Below are positions 37,111-47,600 of a stretch of DNA of 64,000 bases, piece after piece. The position numbers and the translations under genes were made by a program. The DNA comes from Polytrichum commune (Eukaryota; Streptophyta; Polytrichopsida; Polytrichales; Polytrichaceae): NCBI GenBank assembly GCA_950295325.1, contig OX485806.1, forward strand, positions 25,110,001 to 25,174,000. The letters run 5' to 3'. Within the stretch, counting starts at the first letter, position 1. Each line of letters begins with the position of its first letter. Under the pieces are notes generated by a model. It was not told the origin of the DNA and did no database searches. It saw only the letters and a program-made list of their open reading frames with translations.

Positions 37111-37509
37111 GGGCCGGTCCACATGGGTCCCAAGTCCCAAATCCCCCACTCATGCTAGCAGCAAGTCCCAACATGGAGTTTCGAGCCTCGAGAAACGATT
37201 AAAACATGGGTTGTATTCATTGAAAGTAGGATCTTGATTAGTTTATGTAAAAAAAAAACTTTGCAAAACTTGTGTGAAAGAGTCGGATCTAGCATTTTGC
37301 CGGACCCAATTCTTAACACAAGTCCCGAGCCTCGCCTCGCCTCCAAAAAGTGTTGTCATGTAAGCATTCCATGTCATGCTTGGGACTTAGGACTAGGGAC
37401 CCCGTGTGAAGTGCTAAGTCCCAACTTACATGCTCTCCACGACTGAGATTGTGTGGATTGACTTGAAGTAAGTTGGGAGTTAGGACTTGGGACCCTGTGC
37501 AAACCGGCC
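37111..37509 (+). mobile_element. Harbinger-like MITE, H3 family
   Basis: Begins GGGCCGGTCCACATGGGTCC and ends GGGACCCTGTGCAAACCGGCCC-like before TAA. The ends pair imperfectly. A partial copy lies at 42069-42268 and a terminal fragment at 36536-36571. Non-coding. Confidence 0.75.
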
Positions 37510-37512
37510 CTA

Positions 37513-37555
<43 letters not shown>

Positions 37556-39213
37556 TTGTGGGTGGGTGACTAAAGTTATCATTTTTATTTGAAGTGTAAT
37601 GATTTTAAAGGATCTTTGTTGGCTCTGTCTGTAGGACAAAGACTATGCATCAACTTCTTCGTTTCAAGAGCAAATTTCCTAACCACTTTGCGTTCACACT
37701 TGAACGTTACTTGTTCTTGTTATTTTTGGTCCACTTTATTTAATGTGGATGTTAACTAGAGAGAGAGAGAGAGAGAGAGAGAGATAAACTATAGTTGCTC
37801 CCTAAAATGTATTGAAAGAAATCTAGTCAAGTATAGTTATTTCGGCAATTCTTGATTATTTATTTAAAAAAATTTGGGTGATAAATGAGTAGTTGCAATC
37901 CTTGACCCGCATTTGAGAAGAAGGTGCACAAAATCCAAGAAAGGTTTGGTATAGTAAGTAGCCATGGATTGGCATGAGCAAAGTGGAGAGCTACAATTGT
38001 AGTCTTTCATAGTAAAGGACAGAGCCTCACGGTTCTACCGTTTTCTTGTTAGCAATTGACATGGGATCCCACTGCACCGCAATATGTCTTATTTGAGTTG
38101 TTCTATGCACATGTTATACGGACTTAATGAAGTTTTATTGGCAAATTATCGAGATCCAGCACATAAGAACGATGCTAAGGTGGTGGACATTCTTAGAGTC
38201 AAAATGTACTTCTTGTGCAAGTGATTTTAAGTGGGATGTTGGTTTCCGCACCCTCTACAATGGTGTTGGTTTTGGGGATGCGTAAATTAGTACAACTAGC
38301 TAGTCTTAAGTTGGGAGTTTAGTCTTTGTCCAATTCCGGTCTCTTATGTTCTCGTCGATTGCAATGGGGTAGAACTACTCCACTGTTGCCACCATGATTT
38401 TGTCCAATCATACTCCAAAAAGAACGGTGGAGGAGAATGTAGAGAGCCAAGTGGACAGACCTTCCAAGTAGAGTGGGTATGTGATGTTGGTTTAGGTATT
38501 GCAATAGTTTTGAGTATGATTACCTTATGTTGCACGAGGTTGTTCCTAGTAACCATCATAAGGATATCTCCACCAAATTTGCCACATCCCCCTCTACAAC
38601 ACCCTCAATCCAACATAATTGCTAACTTAATGATTCAATTTTCCAATTGCAATCTGAACGTACATGTACAATTTGAAATTTCCAAAGTAGGATCACACAT
38701 GTTAAGTGCTATTTTAGGATCACGGTGTATCGCACTAAAAACCCTAGTACATTATTCTTCAAATCACTTTCAAGTGCACTAGCAATGCATGTGTTACAAG
38801 ACGTCCTCCAAACATCGAGCGTCGCGAAGATGCCGCCATGTGTAAGTTTCATTTGGTCATTTTTCTTTCTTAAACATACGCCTATAATATGGGTGGTATG
38901 TGACGAGGCTTGTAGTTGATGGTGGAGTTAAAAAGGATACGTGTCACAATGAAATTGAACTATGTGCTCATAACATAGACACCAATTTAGGTCCAACACC
39001 TACCGCAGTCGGGATGTCTTGTGTGATGGATTCATAATAAGACATCTTCACTTGGGATGCAAGAGTGATAAGAGCCCTGAGTGAAGATTGTCCGTGATTT
39101 ACAATTGTTATGATCCGGATGAGACAATCCCTCCTCTATCCAATTGGTGGAGTAAACTTGGAAGTGCCCACAATAAGGCCACACACCTTATAACTTGTTC
39201 AAAGAGAAACTAA
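37510..39213. other. No gene seen; two GA microsatellites
   Basis: (GA)n runs occupy 37516-37552 and 37757-37784. Short frames on both strands carry no recognisable motif. Confidence 0.4.
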
Positions 39214-39714
39214 GGGCCACTTCACACACGAGGCTGAGAGCCCGTGACCATTACACTTCAAGCACTCTCATTAGTGGAAAAGGCAGAGCCCGTCCAAGTT
39301 CGCTTCACACTACGCTTGAGGGACCAACGGAGTATATGAATGCAAGATGGATGTAAAGTCTACATGGATTCCTACATGGCATCAAATGGATCATGTTTAA
39401 TGGCCACTTGGACTATTTTCAAGAACCACCTCTTGGAGGTAGGCCTAACACAAAACCAGGATACCATGACACCCCGAATGCTCACAACCGCTGGTTTATT
39501 CTATTTTATCATGTGTGAGGACCCGTATGAATAGAAATCCACCAAAATAACATTTGTTTGAGGGCCCCGGTCACATATGGCTTCACACTACACTTGAGAA
39601 TCCGTGACCACACTACATGATTTTGGAGGTGTGTTGGGGACGGCCTTCGGACACTTTCTTTTGGGCTCCCACAATCTCATGGTCACGGCTCTCGGCTCGT
39701 GTGTGAAGTAGCCC
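39214..39714 (+). mobile_element. Harbinger-like MITE, H4 family, full length
   Basis: Begins GGGCCACTTCACACACGAGG and ends with the complement CTCGTGTGTGAAGTAGCCC. TAA flanks it on both sides (39211-39213 and 39715-39717). 501 bp, non-coding. Two damaged copies lie at 35398-35738 and 23730-24223. Confidence 0.9.
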
Positions 39715-42068
39715 TAAATTGGTTACAAATACCACTTCTAAAGTGGCCACAAACTTCCCGTACTGGAACAAAACATGTATTTCTTTGAGAAAAAAACACA
39801 TATGGATAGAGTGACACACATTGCTAACCATTAAGAAAAGCACCAAGTGCCCATTTTACACCCACTTCCCTCCACATGGTACCTTTACCGATTTTCATTC
39901 ATTTAAGCGAATTCAATTGCGTGGGAGGATGAATGCGAATAAACCTTCCGTGGATGAGGTTATGATAGTACAGACACTTTGTTTTTAAGGCCCTCGAATG
40001 CAGGTAATTTAAGAAGGTACACACATTTATATAGTAAACTCCATCGAGCAGCTGTAAGTAAATTAAGTCGGTACTATGGGGGAGAGCTCACATCATCATG
40101 GGCACAGTAAATGTGGACCAATATTATTCACCACCCTCAGATCTTGCCCACATAACTTCCTTACGTAATTTACCCCCACCTTATGTGAGTGAGAAAGAGA
40201 GAGAAAGAGAGCCGCTTAAGTATGCTACTCTAGCTAGCATGTCTTGAATTGGGGCGGGTAAATATCTTTGGGTGGTTAAAGTAAACGTGTCTAATTCGGT
40301 TACTTATCTTATTTGGACACCTATGTTTGACTGGTATGTGGTTTGGTTTGATTTCGGGAATATGTACTATAAACACGTGTTTAAATGAGATTGGACTGTG
40401 TGCTTGAAATATGATTATCATTCTATGTTCAATAGTCAATGTAATTGGGTGTGTGTGTGTGTGTGTTGGGGGGGGGGGGGGTGGGGGATTGTATGACCAT
40501 TTGATGAGCACAACTATATCCTGCTTAATGAATGAGATGTTCATATGATTTTGGAAAAGCTATAACTTGGAGATTGGACTAGCTATAACCATCTTGTACT
40601 GATCTCATGTTTCGTATCCTAGGAGACGTGGGTTAGTCGGAAAAAGTAACCACTTTAAGACCCATCTACCTTATCGAGGAGAGGCGTAGAAACCAATGCT
40701 AGACTCATATGTAGGTGACATGCATGGGTGTCAATAACCAACGTCAATAGTGGTGTCGAAGAACCTACCCGTGGGCATCAAAATCGGAATACCAACTGAA
40801 TGGTGGTATTTCAAGGTGAGTGAGTCTTTGTATACCAAGATATTATTTGGGTCGATATCGGTTTAAACCATATTGATATAAGGACTGTTTTCTCTAGGTA
40901 CGATGGTTCTTATTGCATGGTATGCAGACCCAAGTAGTATCCAAAAAAATAAAATAATGTCAAATACTCATACCCTATTGGTATCCAAAACATGTGAAAT
41001 CCTCATTATAGATACTTGAATGGGGTTAAAAAAGAAGAAGACAATACCAATCCAACATTGGTAGAAACCTACCCATGATAGGCTTGTTGTTGCTTCACCC
41101 CAACGTATCTTCACTAGATTGATTCAAAGTTTTTGGCCCCAATCAGAGACTTGATTAGGTTTAAAATAGCATTGATTGACTCTGCACATGCTCACTATCC
41201 ATAGATGACTCTCTATTCCGACAAAGAAAAGCTATGTTTCCTTCCAGTTTTGCCATGTGGCAATCCTACATGATTGAGACCCTTTTGAATCCCACATGGA
41301 TATTACATTCCAACACTAGTAAAGAAGAAATAGAGCGCCCTTTGTCCGGGTGCGTTCTCAAAATTTTTGAGGAGTCAGAGGCTCATGTTGGATTCACCTA
41401 CTCATGATGTATGCTCAAATATTTGCTTTGTAAAGTGAGGAGGAGTATTGCACAAGAACAATGCAAAAACCTTTGTTAGACACATCATAAAATCAAAATG
41501 CTATAAAATGGTGCAAGTGACCTCAATTTTTTTGATGAGTGATAAGTTAGAGCATGTTCACTTGTCTTCCATACAACGCCCCATAACAAAAGAGCGTTAG
41601 GTTTAGCTTTCGAGTTGGACCCACACGTCATGCCTAATTGCTATGACTCTGTTGGTGGGGTTTGGAAAGCCCTCTTGGACCAAAATAGCTTGGGTATATT
41701 GTGGCCCAATTTTCAAATTCTTCTATAAAAGAATCAACTATCAGTACCTCATATTCATAGACCAAATAAAATCGTAGCTTCAACTATCTCTATCTAAAGC
41801 CCTATGTATTGGAATATATTAGTTTTGATCATGGGACCCATGGTTTATGTAGTTTATAAAGAGTGAACGTGTGGGACATATAATGAGACTACTGTCACTA
41901 CTCCCCTCTAAAATAATGTTACGTGATTTAGCACCCCTTTGTGTTAGTGTTTGGTGTATCACGAGTGGTCATGCTCTGAGTGCTTTGGAAAGCTCTTGAA
42001 GAAGTTTTGAAGGAGATACGAGAGACTAGAATGTCAAGGTATACTATGTGGTCAACACACATAACTTA
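39715..42068. other. No gene seen
   Basis: A (GT)n run followed by a G-run lies at 40450-40481. A frame across it gives Pro/His/Thr repeats only. No other structure was recognised in this stretch. Confidence 0.4.
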
Positions 42069-42268
42069 GGGCCAATTCACATGGGGTCCTAAGTCCCAAG
42101 TCCCAAGTCCCAAGTCCCACTCATGTTAGCAAGTCCCAACATGAAGGCAAAGCCCCAACTTTTGAGCCTCAAGAAAGAAGGAAAAATAATGGTTTATATT
42201 CATTAAAGTTGATTTTTGATTATTTTTGCAAAAATATTCACGTCACTTGTGTTGAGAGTTGGGTCCAG
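42069..42268 (+). mobile_element. Harbinger-like MITE, H3 family, 3' truncated
   Basis: Starts after TTA with GGGCCAATTCACATGGGGTC, then three to four AAGTCCC repeats, ACTCATGTTAGCAAGTCCCA and TTGAGCCTCAAGAAA, matching the left half of the element at 37111. The right half is missing. Confidence 0.7.
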
Positions 42269-43104
42269 CTTCCTTAGTATAAACATGGTAATCACGTAGT
42301 AAGTGACGGTGATTGCAACATTGTATTTCTACAATGCCCAATTTAATTCAACAAGGAATGACAAAGAATATTAGGTTTACGCTTAGCGTTGGTGACACTA
42401 TACTGGCGGTTTAGAATTAGTATCGAGCAAGACGAATAGGAATGGTGATACTAAACGCAAATGTTTAGTGTAGTTTAGGCACTTTGCTCGCCGAAATTGA
42501 AGTCACCTATTGCCGGGTTATTTTCATACATTCACATTAACTTTTGCACTTGCCCAATCAACAACTACGTGACACGTGGCTCCTTCATTCAAGAAAATAT
42601 TCATGTTGTGCCGAATGCGATAAGCTACATAACATTATTCAATTGCTATGAGTTGTTCCATTCTAATAACAGTTAGTGACAGTGCTTCACCCGACTCTCA
42701 CTTGTTTTTCGAGCTGAATTTACTTACTCACAAGCATCCATAACGTATAATTCTAGCACCTTTACATGACATATTCCCAGCCTCGCCCAACCTGGTCACT
42801 CAACTAAATAACGGTATGTACTAACTCATAATGGCCGAGAATCGTACACATACAATCTAACTTATCTGTCAGTGTAATGATCAGCATTAGGTAATCGTTG
42901 TGAATCTCATTTGCCAGTCAGTCTGATAAAACTCCAAACACTCTGGTCCAATTGCGAGTTAGGCAGTAATTGACAGCATCAAAAAGCTTACCTTACCTAC
43001 AGACTCCGGAGTGAGACGCAAGAGCTGCAACCTGTAGTAACTTAAGCTGGATATGAGCTGATCATAGTATCAGAGAATTCAAGCCTATGAATTATATCGT
43101 CACT
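42269..43104. other. No gene seen; fragment of a small dispersed element
   Basis: The block at 42395-42475 (GTGACACTATACTGGCGGTT.., ATCGAGCAAGACGAAT, TTTAGTGTAGT) is matched in reverse by 16173-16235, so it is probably part of another ACTACAC-ended MITE. Nothing else is recognised. Confidence 0.4.
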
Positions 43105-43330
43105 TAGTGTCTTCTGTAAGTTAACATAAAGATGGTGGCATTAGTGGATCAGTCAGGGCTCCTTAATAACTCTCATTACAAAACATACAAAGTGTGAGGG
43201 CTTTATTTCAAGTAATGAGTGAGAGCCTCTCTCTCTCTCTCTCTCGTCTCGTCTCGCGATATATCTCTTAGCAAGTGATGGGGTTTAATGGATCTAACAA
43301 GTTGAGTGTCTGCACTGAGGCCTGTTTAGT
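43105..43330. repeat. Diverged copy of the exon 2 edge and intron 1 of the DHH-like gene
   Basis: This segment resembles 50440-50635. Shared blocks include TTAGT(A/G)TCT(C/T)CTGT, ACATAAAG, TTAGTGGA..TCAGGG, ATTTCAAGT, GAGAG, AACAAGT..AGTGTCTGCA. It therefore contains the start of exon 2 plus part of intron 1, displaced about 7 kb downstream of the parent in the same orientation. A (CT)n tract at 43219-43245 replaces part of it. No open frame survives. Confidence 0.55.
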
Positions 43331-44606
43331 TGCCTTTTCTACTACTTAATGGCTACCATGTGATGATCACATGGGAGCCTTCAACCCATCTCAGGAGGAC
43401 TTTGAAAGCTCTAGCTTCGGGTGATATGGTGTTTCCAGCTTTTCCAACACTTGGGAATAGGTATACGGTTGGGAAGATTGGATGAAAGCTCTATGTATTT
43501 AGAATCGTCATTGGGTATTCCTACTATCATTAATCAGGAGAGGGTAAATCCAAGTGGTCTCAAATCTATGAACACTATGTAATTTACAGCTTCCTGTTTC
43601 ACAAAATGATGTGCATGGGAAGCAAGCCACATTTAATTTAAGGTATGTGGGTGTAATGTATTTTGTTTATCATATTCTCCAACTTCTACCGACTAGGTTT
43701 ACACCATGTTACTTGTGCTGCATTAGCAAATCAATGATGAAGCATCAACACAACTTGGATTGAAATTCGGACCGCCCCTAATTTGGTGTTTGTTATCGGG
43801 AGTGCACGTTTGTTGATTCTTTCACAGAATACATAGGTCCTGCCAATTTTTTTCACTTAGTTAATAAAATTTGAAGACATTGTTCAATCTCTTCTAAACA
43901 TGACTTTATGGTGGTTGTTCTATGATCCTCACCAACCTACACATCAATTTGTTTGATTAAGAAAAGCAATTACATAACATCCATATACCTTTGATGATTA
44001 CTTTTCTACCAACTAGAAATTGTAGAGGCTGTCAACAATTGTATTCTCTACAGTTTTTTAGATTCTAGTTGACCACGAGTTAGATGTTAATAATTGCTCA
44101 TACAAGAGAAGGCTGCTGTTTGCCAAGACACTTTTCGGCAACAAATAACTGCATGCAACTGATGAGATACGATCTTCATTTTTGCAGACATACACTGTTC
44201 TAGAAGGCATGTTTACATGTTTGCATGAGCAAAGTGGAATGATCCATTCAACTAAATTAAGCAAGCGAGATCTTCACACAGGTCCTCAGTCTGGAAGGTC
44301 TTTGGTTCACACTGTAATGATGACCAAAGAGAAATTCTACGTTAAGAATTGCATGAATTGTACAACACTCCTTCCAGAGAAGATGTTCTCCCTGTGATGG
44401 AATAATGTGCATATCTGGAAGGAGACTTCTTCTACAGTTCAAAAACCTCACGCCGTTACCATTGCAAAAATGTACACTCATTTGCACTTACATGGGGCTG
44501 GAGCAAGCATGGTGCCGTTCACTCTCAGTGGAAAAAATCACGATGGGCAGGTGAGACTGGGTTGAGTTCTCTGCTGTAAGATACATTGATAATGTTGTTA
44601 CTCTAC
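43331..44606. other. Downstream flank of the DHH-like gene, no supported gene
   Basis: Minus-strand open stretches around 44064-44264 and 44287-44487 and a short one near 44492-44576 (followed by a consensus-like GTAAGT) were read for a possible DHHA2-type continuation. None gave a recognisable motif and the gene model already ends in frame at 44607. The region may contain the 3' untranslated sequence. I see no other gene in it. Confidence 0.4.
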
Positions 44607-47600
44607 CTAGTGGGCACTTGACCGGTTTCGTAGGCGATGAAGTGCACCAGAAATTCTTGGGGTTGAAGATTCTTGAGCTTGGAGTTGGGACCCTTTTTTG
44701 TTGGATAGAGCCTTGGTTTCGAGCTTTCCATCAGATTTGGCTTTGGTTCTGGTTTTAGGTTTTGGAGTCGCTTTTGTATCTGGATTTTGTGGTGACGCTG
44801 AGGGTGATAGAGACGGATGCACAGCGTTGGTTGCAACTAAAGCCTCCCTTGAAGAATCTGATTGAGGGACCTTCCTCTTGGAGTCAATCTGAGGTGCACC
44901 ATTAACCAGCTCGGATTGTTCTCCACTAGTCTTTGACACTGTTAACAATGCCCATGCACAACAATATAAGAATAAATTTCTAAAATGATGGCAACTTAAA
45001 ACATATCTTGCCAATGAAAGATACCTGATTACTGTGCACTATTATACTTTTAAGGAGGTGTATCTTTACTCATTGATGCCAGGGCAAATTTAATAAGGGC
45101 TACGCCTGTAATTTCAATTATGGCAAATTACAATATGGAGTTACATAGTGCTGTAAATTTTGACTCAGGATGCTGTTTTTGGAAGAATGACGGAAACAGA
45201 TAGTATGCACTTTATTAAACACACTAAGTGAAAACACGGTGTAGTAGGATGTCACAGAAAAACTCCAGAACAGGTTGTGGGCTTATAAATTACCTGCAAA
45301 TGGGTTGGAATCACCATAAATCTCTCTAATAAATGACGAAACATATTTCTCATCTCGTATCTGTTTCACTGCAGAGAGACAGCCTCATGGGTCAATAGAC
45401 AATAATGGAGAAAATGCATGATCTATTCCTACATGATATCAGGGTTGTAATCTGGCATCTACAATCTTCATGAAAGCATCTATAAAGTTGGAAATAGAAA
45501 CAAAGACTGACGTGCAGATAGGATGCTTGAATGTTAATGTGCAAACCCGAAAGGAAAATGCTTACAATGATTGTAGAAACCATTTCTTCCCATTGAGCCA
45601 GCACCCACTAGCAGACTTGTTGCCAGTTCTTTGTCTCTTGCGGAACCGGATGCAAGGTTATCTGTGTCCACTAGAATCCCTGCAAGCTGTGTCCATCCCA
45701 TCGACAGAGTCAGAGGATGTATAGGGCTACTACACTAAATATCTGAAACAATGTGGCATTTGAATTTAATGTGCCACAGTATATTCAGATTAATTGGTGT
45801 GTCATGCGGTTTTACAACCACTGAAGCCTCTTGTCTTAGTGCCCCTCCCATACTGTCTATGCCACTGGTCATAATTTACTAAGCCACATCAATATACATT
45901 CAAAGTAAACTATGTGGCCGACAATAATAAACATTAGTGAGAACAGGCATTAGTAATGTGGCCCACGTTAAATTAGTCTGATGTTCATTGACGTGGGTCG
46001 ATGATGAATAGTTTGGTGCACACTACGCCAGATATATAGTGTAGTCAACTGCCACAGTCCATTTTCCTCCATGTGTGAATCTGGACCCTTGCGCTGTGAT
46101 ATTTACATCGCCTACATGCACAAGGAGCATAAATAGCAACAGAGACTTATAAATGTACCAGGAGCGTCTTCATGTAGCGGGGTTGAAGCAGGAATGGAGC
46201 TTCTTGGCGAAATTTTTCGGCGAGAATGGTGCAACTTGATCCAACCTGCAACATCCACCCAACATTTAGTTTCCTATCAAAGTTCACTTTTTAAAACAGG
46301 CGGTATGGGGTACAAACTCGTGTGGGTAATGCAGCTATTCAGGAAAACAAGGAGATTGTGACGTCTCTCCAGCGAACCTGCCATTAGACTGTAGGGTAGT
46401 CTTATTATTTCAAAGCAACCCATCTTATGAGTACATGCAGGCATTCTGATGTCACAACTTCTTGAATAGTGAATTAAATCAGGGCCAAGAATGAGATTAT
46501 TAAGGAGAGTAGAACAAGAAAAGAGGAAGCAAAGCCATGAAAAACGACAACATACCTCATTTTTTGTGACCAGAAGGTCGAGACCGATGACTGCCCTCTT
46601 TACACGCCCAGCTACAACAGTCTCATTCATTGGTGTAATCTGCACATTTTCAATATGGACGATTTAGGGGCACTTTACAACTAGAGGTTGATGGCCCATG
46701 ACCGTTGAAATAAAAAATCTGTTATAGGTGGAGAATGCCAAGACCGTCCCACTTCACTTTACACTAGAGCTTGAGGGCCTAAAGGACCAAGGAAGAGTTT
46801 GTATGGATGACAGATCTACATGGAGCCCTACTCGGTATGCAATGGATAAATTATGATAAATGAAGGGTTGTGAGACTTCGAAATGTGATTGTCTTCCGGT
46901 TGTGTGTTGATCCACATACTGTACATAGGATATTAATGAAATAGAATTTAGTTGAGAGCCTGGTTATCTATGTCTCTATACTACACCTGAAGGCCCGTAA
47001 CCACACAAAAGTTTCAATCATCCATGGAACGGCCTTCAGTTGCATTTCAAGGGCCCTCACATTGTCATGGTCACAGCCCTTGGCCATAGTGTAAAGTGGC
47101 CCTAAGCTTGAAAGGAGCTTCCTCAAGCAAGAGCAACCGCTAACTATCGTACAAAATAATTTGTTCCTGTTGAGCTCTATTATGTAACCTCCGCAAAACA
47201 CTAACTGGCTTTGTCCAGATTTGTTGAATTCAGTACCTGCCGTGTTTGTCTGTAATGTATGTAACTCACCTCATCAAGAAAGAGCACAGCGCTTGCATCA
47301 ATTCCGCACACATGGAAGAGCCAGGCCGCATCCCTGTGTTGCCACATTTCTTTCCGACTCATATTCATCACGGGGATGGCATGCCACTTCACAGACGTAG
47401 TGGAAGCCAATGTCTTTTCCAACAGCCAGGTCGTGCAGATCGCAGCAATCATGGAGCTCATTCCTGCAGAAATCAGGTCCACAACTTGGAACCTCAGCTT
47501 CTGTGGTTTATTTACACCTTTGCATTGCAAGAGATGGTTGCATTACAGCTAACATTGATTTCCAAAACAAGAACAAAAAGTTCCAAAAAAAGATGATCAA

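Noticed and set aside
40446-40482. Frame with poly-Pro and Thr-His repeats (40230-40544)
   Set aside because: It is a translation of a (GT)n and G-run microsatellite, with no conserved flanks.
44492-44576. Possible extra exon (ENSTQSHLPIVIFSTESE..) with a GTAAGT-like donor
   Set aside because: The gene model already stops in frame at 44607 and no phase-consistent upstream donor or downstream exon was found; it might be an alternative 3' exon.
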